This document shows positions 1-14,959 of a stretch of DNA of 64,000 nt, piece by piece. Positions within the stretch are counted from its first letter, which is position 1. Each line of letters begins with the position of its first letter. The DNA comes from Wuchereria bancrofti (lineage: Eukaryota > Nematoda > Chromadorea > Rhabditida > Onchocercidae). Where the stretch lies: contig SSBO01000001.1 in NCBI GenBank assembly GCA_005281725.1, forward strand, positions 4,758,399-4,822,398, written 5' to 3'. Both the position numbers and the translations under genes were made by a program. The notes under the pieces are model-generated. The model was not told where the DNA came from. It saw only the letters and a list, made by a program, of their open reading frames with translations, and did not search any database.

Positions 1-1670
1 TATTATTGTTATTATGAGAGTATAACTCTCAAGAATAATCCCAGGAAATAATATCTGTAGAGGACCTCGAGATTAACCTAACGACGATTAAGTAAAACGA
101 AAGGGCTTTGATGACAATTGTCATATTTCGTAAATGGTTGAGAGACGACAGGCAAAAGTTCTTCACATCATATCCAGCTTGGTTTAGTCTCTGAGGGTTG
201 TAATCCATTTTCTAACCCCATCCAACTGATATAATTCTCTTTAGATTGTGTTACTTGCTGAATGATTTGCTGGATTTTCTCGACCTGCAGAAGAAACTTC
301 TACTGCAGCTTTTAGGCGCGTGCGCTCCGTTGTAATATTTAATAAGCATTAAATAAACTTTTTAATGATACAAGCGCTTCACTTGTCATGGACTCATATC
401 TATCTAGGGATAAAAAAATAAAAGGTCATTTAAAAAATAAAAATTTTCCAAGTAAATATTGTGGTATTTTGGTGAAGTGAGATGATATGCAAGTTAGATG
501 AGATATTATTATTTTGTTTTGTTTAACTTTAATTCCAGATATAAAACGAAAAATGACTGTTTGGATAGTAAGATGCAACTACTATCTAAAATATCCATCC
601 GAAAATATCATCTATTCACAATGTTTGAAAACAGGAGATGACTTAGTGCGATATCTTAGTACGACTGTTTCTTCGCGGTGCTCTATTATAGCTGTTCTGA
701 GAGAAAAGACATTAACTATCATGATGAAGAGTCTGCTTCTGCTAAGTATTCCTAGCAATTTGGAACAATTAGTTCAACTGTTTACGTTTTTCTATTTACT
801 TTTTTTTTCTTGCTCAAGTATGAGGAAAATGAGATACCTGCAATTATTTCCACAGATGTTAAAATTTTCTTCATTTGGTTAAACAAAACGGTTTTCGACA
901 TTATCAGTTGATTTTCAATTTCCCCTACAGTTAAAGATCTTGAATCAAAATACCATTAAAAGAATTTTTTTTACTAAGGATAAAGTCGAGTTCATGTTAG
1001 TTAACTTTTACTAAAATTATTCTAGATCGATGTCCATCCTCTCTTTAATCGCAAACAAAAATATTTCACTAGACTACTACCGGAGCGCTTTCCTTCGACA
1101 GTTAGTTTTAATCCTCAACTTCTATAATAAATAAGAGAAGAATGATCAACTCTGCATTCGTTTTAATATTACTCAATAACATCAGTACAACTGATGGCGT
1201 CAATATAATGATACAGGAGCTGATATAAAAAAAATACTGTAATGATAGAAGCTGTATCAGTAGCTGCATTTCTATAACTATATGATATACCAGATAACAT
1301 TCAATATAGGTACCAGCGATATTTAGTTCTGGCTTATAATTTGCCTTGCCGGTATTCTGAGGCGAATACACTACTTACCTAAAACACACTCCAACGATGC
1401 TCATACTTCTGAAGTCAAACAGACTGAAGAATAATCAGCTCGACCTAAATCATTCTCAAGCTTCATTTCCTCCAGTTAAATATGATCACAATGGCAAGTT
1501 GGTATTTCACGGCTGTAAGGAAGGTGGTTGACGAGGATGTGTTTTAGGCAGTAAGACTATGGGATATCTGGTTGGAGATTGATGGCATTGGGGTTTTTGC
1601 GGTAGTGTCTTTATCGTTTACAGTTCTGACAGATTTCACATAAATGTTTATATAAATTTCAGGAAGCGAA
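1..1670. other. upstream region without a recognised gene
   Basis: No conserved coding segment is recognisable here. A 122-residue open stretch at 514-882 follows a splice-like AG but is dominated by hydrophobic, AT-driven residues and matches nothing I know. A minus-strand open stretch at 1108-1371 is similarly AT-driven. The last bases (around 1660) form a pyrimidine-rich AG suited to trans-splicing of the S9 gene that follows. Confidence 0.5.
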
Positions 1671-3989
1671 ATGTTTTCGGGGTTAATTCAGCGAGTATAT
1701 TATTTTCAATTCTTGAGAATTAATGTTACCCGATACCGGAATTTAGCAACAGGAGAAACAAGGATCTTGCCGGTTTCCATACTTCCCGATGATTATACTT
1801 TTGCAAATGCTGGTGATACCGATGTACCTCGATATCGTAACAAAGTCATAAGTCGTGCATTGGAAGTTTATCTCAATGATGTTAGAAAACAGAATAAAAT
1901 CATGGCCCGAGAAAAGGCAGAGTTCGAGCTTGGGAAACGATACTTGGCCAATATGTTGGGACTAGAACCGAATAGCATTACTCAGGATGATATTGACAAG
2001 TAAACCTAGATGGCTTATTATTAGGATGATAGTGACAAGTAAACTTAGATGGCTATTTATTTGCACTAGTGGAGTATATTGAAACATCTGATTAAATTTA
2101 AAGAGCACTTTATATGAAGGCTGTATTATTCAGGGCAGTGGAGTATCTTTTTCCATCTGGTCTAACAAACAAGTTAGCTTTACCGGTAATGAAACCACCC
2201 CAAGAAATTTTACCAATGTTGCATCAAATTGCATTTGATGACGAAGGCCGCCCAAAAGATTTACTATTTTTCACACTTGCGCCGAAGTTTTATCGACTTC
2301 TCTCGGTAAGTTTGTTTTCGTCTTGAAAACACTGTGATGTGAGAAGTCGTACCGTGAATATCCTTTATTTTAGATTGTTGGTGCGAAGACAGAAGCATTG
2401 TTAGGCTATCAGCAGAAACAAGAAGATGATTCGAAAACGCATAGAATGTGTATATTGCATTTAATTTTAGTATCAAGCTGTGCTTCCTGTATTCTTATAC
2501 ATCATTCTTATTTATTTATTCATTCATAACGTTTGTTCTACTTCTAGAGAATTGTTGGGCACAGAATGGATCAGTCAACAAATGCTTTGTAATAAAATGA
2601 AAGAGAGAATTACGGATGAAATGGTCATTTTTTTTAAATTTGTCGTAGGATTAGATGCATATAATTTATTATTGCTTACAAATTGTTTTAAGAGCAGATG
2701 TTTAAGTTAAGGCTAATAATTGATAATTGGGGAAGAAGCATGATTTAATAGTCCTTTTTATTTGAGGAATTTTCGTACTATCCATAGTTGTGCGCATTTT
2801 AGTATGCACATCTGATTGTTTCATTGGATTACATGGTTTCGCTTCCTGGTGCTCATAAGGAGTGGGACTTCATTTTCGAATACAGAAAATCTGTGGCTGT
2901 TGGAGCTAAAGACGTTATTTTTGGCGCAAAAGTAAGTTCAAAATATAGGGCTAATAGAGGAGAATGAGCTTATCAGACAATATGGATTACGAATGTCAAA
3001 ACAATAACCCAGCTAGATTGAAGACTGATTCACTGAGTAAAACTGCTTAATTCTTAAGAAGAGACAGTATACGATTTGAAATTTACGCCCCTTGTTCAGA
3101 TAACAGTTGTTTAATAAGAAAAAATAAGTTTTTTTATTTAGGTACCACCAATTCAGTTAGTAGAAGGTACCAATAGACGAATGGCGAAAGTAGAAGTTCG
3201 TTTGAAAGCATCGTTTGCTGAAGTTGAAGTACGAGACAAAGGAAGTGGAGAATATACCGTAGACGGATATAGCCTTGATGTATTTCGTTCTTTACAAGCT
3301 AGGTAATATATTTATTCATAATCTTCACTTGCTGCAGAGCATGAAAGAAGGAATTCTCCTGAAGTTCCTTTTGTCATTTCCTCAAAAAGCACTTAAGTGG
3401 CTAAAATAGTTTTTTTACCAAACAGTTCTTTTTTTCTGTTTTTTAGGGAAATATTCCTAGCACCGCTGATAGTGACAGATTTACTAGGAAAGCTGGACAT
3501 CACAGGTAAAATTACGGATGGTCCAGGTGGTAACTCTGTCATACCGAGGATCATACGATATGGTACTTCCTTATGTATTGCTGCACTATTTCCCGAGCAT
3601 TTCGACAAGCTTCGTCTTGGTATCTTCTTTCATTATCAATGGTTGGTAAATAATCTCCATACCTCAGTGGAGACTCTTATTAAGTGTTGTTTTGCTTATT
3701 AAGTGTTAACGATAGTGCAAGTATACTTGCGAATTGATTCAATAAATTGAAAGTCTAACTTATAGCTGGTCTACTGACATCTGATCCAAGAAGACGTGAA
3801 CGGTACAAGATCAACCAAAAAGGCGCTCGAGCGAAATGGATTTGGTATCTTTTTATTTTTGTAGCTTTATCATCGCATTCTCTTCGCATATGTTTGTGCT
3901 TATCCGCCAAAACCGACATGACTTTCAATGCATTACTTTCGACTTCTAAGAGTCTTTACTTTGTCCTTTGGTGTTCATCCGTACCTTGA
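1671..3989 (+). CDS. mrps-9: mitochondrial small-subunit ribosomal protein S9 (uS9m)
   Basis: This is the nuclear gene for the mitochondrial 28S ribosomal subunit protein S9. Exons as read: 1671-1999, 2134-2305, 2374-2447, 2548-2623, 2803-2931, 3142-3302, 3447-3619, 3766-; phases close throughout. The mitochondrial-specific N-terminal part (exons 1-5) precedes the universal uS9 fold (exons 6-8), recognised by VRLKASFAEVEVRDKGSGEY, the glycine-rich GKITDGPGG and the basic C-terminal GLLTSDPRRRERYKINQKGA. The start was chosen because ATG at 1671 lies 9 nt after a TTTCAG acceptor. Oddity: uS9 proteins end soon after the basic motif, but here the frame runs about 50 hydrophobic residues further to a TGA at 3987. 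A final intron with donor near 3844 is likely and the true stop is unresolved. Identity is secure; the 3' end is not. Confidence 0.9.
1984..2061. repeat. 39-bp direct duplication of the S9 exon 1 donor site
   Basis: Two adjacent near-identical 39-nt units (1984-2022 and 2023-2061) each contain GACAAGTAAAC, so the exon 1 5' splice site at 2000 is repeated at 2039. Only the first copy gives an open frame, since reading on to the second passes an in-frame TAA at 2001-2003. Confidence 0.85.
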
Positions 3990-5356
3990 CGATTTAACTA
4001 CAGCATCCTATTACATCACTGGTTGTGATGATTCGGTGGACGTTTGTTTTCTTAGGGCTAGTGATCTATAAGCCTTGCGCTTCTAATTCCTTGAAGTTGT
4101 TTTTATACCTATTGATTAAAACCCTTCTGCAGTTTTTATCGATAACATTTTAATCGGTAATGGTAAGCCCTAAAGTATTTTGTTGTACATCAAATGCAGT
4201 TTCGGTAGGTAGAGTAGTTAGTAGATTTTTGGGCTTGCTTGTGGGACTTTTTGACGACTCCAAGCTTATTACTTTTGGATGAAATATCATTAGACTTGGT
4301 GTTCTTAAAAATATGGATAAGGAGTGGCAAAATTCCTACTTTAGTATGGTATTTAATAAGATCGTGAACATTGCTCGTACATCAATTTTCTGGTTTATTT
4401 TTATCACGTCATTTATTTAGTTAATGATGCTTATCGGAATGAAGAAGTTCTGAAAGTATGTTTCATATGCATTTGGCGGTGTTAGTTGTGCAGTTACTGA
4501 GTTCATCAAAATTAATAATTTTCCTTGAATGCCCATTGCGTGGAAGAAGTCAAGATTATTTTCCCCGCATCATCCGTGTAATGTTCTGTAACTAAAATTG
4601 ATATTTCGGTAGAAAAAACTTGACAGTTGCGGTATCGTAACGAAATTTCTGTTCGCCTATGTTTGAATTGTCGCACTTTTTAAAACGGATCCGACTAAAG
4701 GTGCGAACCATAGTTTGTGAGAGAGACATGTTTCACGTTGTATTTCTTTGTATAATAATATACTGATTACTTAGAATGAGATGGAAATTGCCTAAAAAGG
4801 TACTGTACAGAAAAATGCAAGATCTCCATAAATTTTTTTGTAACTGATGCAAATTAGTTGTTTCATGTTTGTATACGAAGACTGCATTCATATTCAAATA
4901 AAAATTTACTGAATTCAAGTGCTAATTCAATTACCATGTCAGCAATTATTGGTTTTCATGCTAATTGTTAACTATTGCAGGAAAAAGCGGTAACCAAATG
5001 GTCACATTCTCGAATATGTGGCTGCAAATAAGGATAATTGGAACAATCTCTGGTAAAACTCTCCAAAGTTTTCCTTTTAATGAGGACAATTTGGAGAAAA
5101 CTGTGATTAAGGAGGAGATAAATGAGAGGTTATGAGAGAGATTACTTCTGATTAGGTGGGTTGAAAAAAATTGGGACAGATGATGACCAAGTAACAATTT
5201 GTAAAATGAGAACAAAGGCTAGGAAGTCCGTAATATTAATAGTAAGTAGCATGTGGTTGGAACATTCTGAATAGTTCTCTGCCCTGGCCGACTAAAGAAA
5301 CAAAAAGAAGACAGCTGACTAGCAGCCACTCTTCCTTTTCTACTTGGACGTGTATG

Positions 5357-5362
<6 letters not shown>

Positions 5363-5400
<38 letters not shown>

Positions 5401-5405
5401 TATGT
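5363..5405. repeat. TA-rich microsatellite
   Basis: This is a run of TA dinucleotides interrupted by single TG steps, about 43 bp. The open frames that cross it (poly-Ile/Tyr) are artefacts of the repeat. Confidence 0.95.
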
Positions 5406-6000
5406 ATGTGTACTGTAGTGGGTGATGGCCTGTGGACGATGCCCTGTGGTGACATCTCGTGCAAGGCACCAACATATCGCTCAAGGAGTAGTCTAACACT
5501 GATTTTGTCTCTCGCTATTCCAAGGCACCACTGAACTGTTGCTGTAGCTGCACGCCTTCTTGAGCGAATACAGCTGCAGTTAGGTTGGACGACGATGAAT
5601 CGAACCGATCAGCGCACGTCTCCCCTTGAAATTGAGTGTATATCCCTTTCCCTAATCATCTCCACCTCTTCCATCTAACCCTTTTATTGCAATAACTGGA
5701 AACGAATGGTACCTCCTGGTACCAATGCATCATGTAGTTGGTATGAATCTCTCTTCCTGTCATTATGTATGTGCCTGTGAATTTCTTCGTCGTGACGTAT
5801 AAATGTGGATGTACGTTGTTTAATGCATCCATGCGCGAACTCTTCAATGCTGCGTTCAGTATTTCCCCAGAAGCTGTGGAAAATAGGGATTTTTATTGTT
5901 GTGCTTTTTTTTTTGCAGCATTGTAGACTGGTTGGTCTTTTGATAAATTGTGGACAGAGGGATGGGCGGGGAGGTGGGTCATGTTAGATGCTTTACACCC

Positions 6001-6204
6001 TCAGTTGGTTTGATTTGTTTTTTGACTTCCCATCTGTCCACTCATTTTCGGATCTTGTGCTGTTTCATTTTCAGTACAGGTCTGTGATTTGACATCAAAG
6101 TTAGTAGGGCACACTTCTGGATTAGACTTCTCTTGTAAATCATGAATGTGTTTGTTGTTTACTGTCAGGTGTCCTTCAGACATGTGCATATCGAAACAAC
6201 ACAT
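6001..6204 (-). CDS. small hydrophilic open frame, unrecognised
   Basis: This minus-strand frame of 67 codons ends in TGA. It follows a pyrimidine-rich acceptor (CTCTTGTACAG, around 6220), and its translation is rich in N, T, K, E and Q, unlike the AT-driven hydrophobic frames nearby. It could be a terminal exon or a small gene starting at an internal Met. I recognise no domain, signal peptide or homologue, and an accidental frame remains quite possible. Confidence 0.2.
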   Translation of the reverse strand: MCCFDMHMSEGHLTVNNKHIHDLQEKSNPEVCPTNFDVKSQTCTENETAQDPKMSGQMGSQKTNQTN

Positions 6205-8130
6205 TAGAAACTATGCTGTACAAGAGATATTTACTAGCGGATTGTTTAACCCCATCCCTCTCCAGCTTATCACCGCTGTTCTAAATAGCTCACCAATAAA
6301 CACTGCTGCTGCTGGATCTTTTCATATTTCCCATATATATTGTTTGGTGTGATTATTCACGTGCTTTTCTTCTGTAATAATAAAATGATCAGATGCAACC
6401 AACTGTAACTTAATTACATTTCGTGGAACAGTTATTGTGTATCTTTGGAGTAGTTGTGAAAGATAAACTTACAAAATAGAACACATTTTCTGTGGTATGT
6501 GAAATGTATAGTTTTATATGATCCATCACAATGTACAGGACCATACTGTGGTCAAGTTTCGTTACGCTGTGAGGTGAGCAAGGTATTGGTAGTTTTAACA
6601 TTTTCTCCAGTCGATTTCATTATCTTCACGTCACTTGGATTACATCACTGTGATATAATATTCAAACTGATCCTCATGATTAATTTTTTGTTGCCAGTGA
6701 AGTGACCTTCTCACTGATAGCAAAATATTGGGTAGGGAAGATTCCGTGATATATTACATTATGCATTCATTTATATCTGTTAAGTTGGAATGAATAAAGA
6801 TCGGGTGGAGACCCGATAAAGGTGTCAATTGGTAAATAATGGTTTACTGTGGATACTGCTTTTTTCTCGCGGTATAGAATGCTCAGTAGATACTCCATAA
6901 AGTTTAAACGCAAGTAAAGGCTTCAGGTCATCAGTACTTAGTTGCCCTTCCCAAATTTCTTGCGATATTTTGGAGGTTAACCGTCATCTATTTCTTCATG
7001 AGGCTTTAGGTGCTGGTAGCCTTGAAATTGCATGAATTGAATATAGAATGCAGAGTGTTTTGTTGAAGGTCATGGTTCAGCACAATGTACATCGTGCTGC
7101 CTTTCCTGCAACAATCATCCGATCAGAAGGGACACTTCAAGCACGGCGGTGTCCAATGTTGGTGTGTCAACAACGATGTATGTCCCTACCTATTGTATTT
7201 CCTTGTTTCTCCCATGTATTCCATTTTTCTGGAAGTGATATGCTTCCAACAATGATGTTAATTTGCTAGCAAAAGTCAGACTGAAGAAAGTCGGAAGAGA
7301 AATGAATGGCAATATTTCAGCACTTTTTGTGCTCTAAAGATAACAATGATTGGTTAAAGCAACAAGCAATTTTGTGATGGTTTATTCAGTAGGAGTAATT
7401 AAGTATGTTCAGTCAAAATCGTGAGTTTCCCATACACGTCGTCGTATCGCTTAGGTTATTGTCATGTCCTTGATACGAGCTTTCATATTTTCCAAAGTAA
7501 TGAAAAGTATTTGAAACTGATGTTATACAAAAAATTGTCTCAGTTACATGCACAATAGGTTATCCCACAGCACTCGGTGTATTGGATGCGAAACATAGTA
7601 GGACTTTCTGGTTCATTTCTCCATTATTTCAGTTTTTTCTCAACGATGTTGTGATGTCCAACTTTTCTTGTCTCACCGGACGAATATATTACCTGTCAGT
7701 CTGCATTGATATCTTTGAACGAACTTTCGCTTTCTTTCCGTCCCTTAGAATTATTAAAAAGTGTGTCTCGGCATGAAGTGGTCATCTGTCAAATGGTCAG
7801 CATACATCGAATGTAAAACTCACTAAATTATTGCTTAACTATGATACTATGCTGCTGGATCATTTAACTTTACTAATATGGTATCAAATATCTGTTTATT
7901 CTATCCTTGATGTCCGTAAACCTCATTCTCTCACTAATTTACTTCCTTGAATTCAACTTACATAAAAATTAATAAACAAAACTAATAAACAGTTTTGAGC
8001 TTGTTTTTAGCAAAGCTGATATTCACCAGCTATAGTTGTTGTTAGTAGCAAATGATGAAAGCATTTTTTTGTCGTAAAAATTATCGCGTTATATGTCACT
8101 GACTTTATTTACACAATATTTTTGTCGTAG

Positions 8131-8883
8131 ACGGCAGAAGCTTTTGAACTGTCGATAAGTGAAACTGCAGTAGACCTTTACCATTTCTTGTTATCCTTAA
8201 CTTCTTTTATGGCTTCTGCAAAAAAAGCAAGTGAAATTTTATATACAATCATAGCCAAAGTGCAGCAGCAAATATAGCCATTTAATTATTATAAATGTAG
8301 TTGTCTAAATATATCTTTTTTACCGCAAAATATGCTTTTACTGATGAAAGCTCGACCCCAACTTAAGGATATTCAACGCTTCATGTTTGTTGCTTCCTAC
8401 CTTACGGTCAGTATTTCTGCTCCATCTTATGCTTTTTTTGATCTTCGCGCATGTCCCAATTGATTTGCTACTTTAAAAGTTAGTGATAATGCACGCATAA
8501 ATCATCCTGAAGCTTCGATCATGTATATATAACTATTAGGTTGATAGTAGGGAAATGATCTAGCTTGGTCCATTGAGATTGATGCCTTCATAGAGAGAGA
8601 AGCAAATAGCTATTCTAAAATTCTAAACAAGGAGACTAGAAACTTTTTTGCGATCTTCTGAAAAGGTTTTGCAGTGAGATTCAGCTATCAGTTCTATTCC
8701 TTAACTCTTCCTGAGATATTTCAGATATCTGGTTCATGTTGCAGTCAATGTTGTGAACTAGACGTTATCTAATGGATAATCCTCTGCCTTTCAATTTCTA
8801 GAATAATGAATTATCACGTTGTTTCTACTCCACCTGATCTTGCTATCTTGAGGATGTGCTTCAAATTATTGATTGTTCTTTAA
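8131..8883 (+). CDS. possible multi-exon gene, unrecognised
   Basis: Three exon-like segments lie in a row. The first (8131-8277) follows TTTTTGTCGTAG and reads TAEAFELSISETAVDL..., an amphipathic helical composition with about 48 codons before a stop. The second (8301-8406) follows AAATGTAG and in one frame reads ...KARPQLKDIQRFMFVASYLT up to a GTCAGT donor. The third (from 8802) follows TTTCAATTTCTAG; continuing in phase it reads NNELSRCFYST then stop, while another frame stays open to 8883. I could not match these to a family, and the phase between segments 1 and 2 is unresolved, so this may be chance or a decayed gene. Confidence 0.25.
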
Positions 8884-9449
8884 AGTTGAAGTAATGAGAC
8901 TAGAAATGTTAAAATTGAAGTGGAATGTTTTGTTTTTTTAATTGCTCTAATCGAATTTGGCCTTTTTGAATTCTGAACTTCTTTTTAGATGAATTCCAAG
9001 ATTCGTTGTTTTTTTACTCTTTGATTTTATCATCTCTTCAGTACGAGAATATACTACTCGATTAGCGACGGAAACTGGATATCGATTACATTTTTTAATT
9101 TTATAAACGACAATTTTGGGATACCATTGATTTCCACATTTATGGTTATATCTATTTTATCAATTTATCAGTGAAAATTTGAAATAATTGATAAATGCTT
9201 TGTATATATTTTTACTTTTCATGTCACTGAACGGCTTAAATTGACAGTTAAGAAGTATGTGCTAAGAAGCGTAGGAAACCCATAGCACTATTTATGTCAT
9301 TATTGTCTCAGAAACAACAGCCGTTTTCATCTCCGAGCAGCGACAGTTTTACTGAAGTTCTTGGATGTTTTTTTATAGGGGATTAGCAACCACTGACTAA
9401 AGAGGAGGTACTCTGCCCGTATCTCTGGCTGATAATCACAGTACAAGTT

Positions 9450-9450
<1 letters not shown>

Positions 9451-9490
<40 letters not shown>
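9451..9490. repeat. TAA trinucleotide microsatellite
   Basis: This is about 40 bp of uninterrupted TAA units, roughly 500 bp upstream of the MEIOC start codon. The poly-leucine frame on the opposite strand is an artefact of the repeat. Confidence 0.95.
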
Positions 9491-9492
<2 letters not shown>

Positions 9493-9990
9493 AAGTGGCA
9501 ATAAGGAGTTATTTTGTCTTGGGGAGAGGGAATTTATGTAAGAAAAAGGGATAAGTGACCGTAATGACCGATATTGTGCCAGCCAGGGACGGACATGGGT
9601 CATGCCCCTCTCCGTACTACCCTGTACCATAACATACCATATTCCTATCATACCATAATACCAGTCGTAGCAGCAGCAATCAACAAAACAGGAAGTTGCT
9701 GCTATCATCTCACAGCTCATTATGTGCGACGAGCATAAAGAAACACGACGATCCGACAATCCACTTCCTCTTCCTGCTCACCTTAGGACCTATACTGAAG
9801 CTCTTTGAGCTTGGTCCTTGGGCGGTTCATTCGTATGCTTTGTTGGCCTTCATTAGCACATTTATTATACGTTATTTTCACCACAACCCATTTAGAAATC
9901 TCGAAAAGAGAAAAGGGAACTCAGTATTACCTGGAAAGGAGTATCATCTAAGGCACATCAGTTCAGCAGTTATTCGTGAAAACAAGTGTC

Positions 9991-13154
<3,164 letters not shown>

Positions 13155-14959
13155 ACCCTCGGAAGGGTTGTGTAGACTTGCCTTATCAGGTATTACTATC
13201 AAGCTTGGTCCAACAGAACAATACTGTCCCATCTTCCATTTTCATAAAAGCATTCTAGCACTCACTCGTTTTAGTTATTTTTGGCTGGCTCCATTGCTTC
13301 TTCTCTTCGTTCTGTTTATATCTTGTATGATTCATGCTTGCATTCGGACATGTATTCGGATGATGGTTTATTACCATTACAGTTAATTATTCCTCCTTAG
13401 TTTTGATATTGTGCTAGGACGAGATTAGCTTACTTAGCACCATTTCTTCCGTATACCCTTTCCTGGTAACAGAGTTGATGTTGTGTTACACTTTCCAAGT
13501 ATCTTTTCATGGACTTTATCTCTTCAGATACTTATATTTTGCTTCAAAACTAGTTAGTTGTGGAATTCATATGTACAGTGTTTGCACAACATCAAACCCG
13601 ATTACTCATTATCCAAAGGATTTACTCAAATGGTTTACCTTAAATAGACAGAGTACCGCATGTACTATCATCACTCAGTAAAACAGTATTGTCTATAGTT
13701 ACATATTTCACTATGGTAACTAATAACATCGTAATCATATGGTAGGAGACATTTTGTGCTCTTTAAATTTTAGAATAATACTAATGCTTTTTCCCTACGA
13801 GCGATAACACTCAAAAATTAGTGGAAATAGTGTCCATCCTGTAACGAAATGCTCACCTTAAATGAGAATTTGAAGTGGAAGTAGTCTGGACTTAGGCAGA
13901 CCGGAAATTTGTAAATGAAACTATCAAGATACAGCACTTCTTTTGCAAAATGAATAGTATTTCGATAAATGATGAGTATTCGCTCGCGGGGATAAATGAT
14001 GTAGTTAAGTTAGCTGGCATAGCTCCACTTATTTTCTCAACTATATTTGTTGTACATCTTTAAAATAATTCTGGAAAGCTTGCTTCTTCGGTACCAACCT
14101 CATCTAGAATGATGCAGTTCTTCCATCTGTTCTTGTATGTACCTGTTGTGTATTTCTGTTTTCACTTTTTCGCTGTAACAACCATAATCCGTTTGGTACA
14201 GATTTATGAACATAATGATGGATCACTTGTATTCTTCCTGGTGTTTCTATACAGCTGTCTTCGTCAAGTAATTCCTTGATATCTCCCTGAATTATAATTT
14301 AAGAATGCACCAGTTCAATTACCTGAAATTACTGAACCAGCACATTGGAACATTCATATGTTACCTCCTTCATAGCTGGTGGCAGTACATTTTAGTTGTA
14401 ATGATGTGTTTCGTGAGACTACTGTGAATCCCACTCTCACAACTACTTGCTAGTCTACAAAAAAATTATGACTATTTCAAAAAATAGTAATGTCTGACTT
14501 CTCAAGCAACTCTGCACTTCTTTGATACATCCCTCCAGAAACTTATTACATTTTAACGCTCACTTGTGCCGGACTACAAGGTACGACCTAATCGTCGTAT
14601 GATCCGCTGTTCCTTATAAACTGCCTCTACTTTATAATTGTGCTACTCCCAGTTCCCCTGCTATTTATTTTGACCGAATTATTGGACTGACACATTATTT
14701 GAATGTAGAGAGCAGAAACTTCAGAATCACTATATAATTACTGTCCATATATGAAGGCTTTGTCGGCTCAATTCCCTGTTTTAAATCATGACTCCTCTTG
14801 AAAGCAAAATCAATTATGCCACCTGTTAAGAATCCAAAAACTTAAGTTTTTAAATACATTCCTTAATTTTGAAAACCATGGACAGACATGATTCAGGTCA
14901 CATCAAGACGGCAATTATACAATCAACTATAATTGAACAGAAAACATTCTGTGGATGGA
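13155..14959. other. convergent intergenic region, MEIOC and FIP1 3' ends
   Basis: The plus-strand MEIOC gene and minus-strand FIP1 gene end towards each other. I see only AT-rich sequence with short non-conserved open frames, presumably the two 3' UTRs and spacer. Confidence 0.6.

Larger units (their letters stand above)
3990..9990. other. 6-kb region without a recognised gene
   Basis: No family I recognise is encoded on either strand over these 6 kb. It holds a TA microsatellite (5363-5405), a TAA microsatellite (9451-9490), a hydrophilic minus-strand open frame (6001-6204) and a series of plus-strand exon-like segments (8131-8883), all described separately. The stretch around 5470-5990 is visibly less AT-rich than its surroundings. 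The region may hold non-coding transcripts, a fast-evolving gene or upstream exons and control elements of the MEIOC gene. Confidence 0.5.

Noticed and set aside
514..882. 122-residue plus-strand open frame after a splice-like AG
   Set aside because: The composition is AT-driven and hydrophobic, no motif is recognisable, and the tail is poly-F/L from T-rich DNA.
1108..1371. 87-residue minus-strand frame with apparent membrane helices
   Set aside because: The I/L/Y-rich content follows from AT-rich sequence, and no conserved motif is seen.
5219..5499. Two overlapping minus-strand frames with poly-Ile/Tyr
   Set aside because: They are created by the TA microsatellite at 5363-5405.
5590..5610. 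GAATCGAACC, resembling a reversed tRNA T-loop
   Set aside because: No T-stem pairing, acceptor stem, D-arm or anticodon arm could be built around it on the minus strand. A similar GAATCGAAC at 28430 fails for the same reason.
7490..7776. Plus-strand open frame of about 90 codons
   Set aside because: It has no start, acceptor or motif support and is hydrophobic and F-rich like other chance frames here.
9436..9759. Minus-strand frame ending in poly-leucine
   Set aside because: It is created by the TAA microsatellite; the rest has no recognisable feature.
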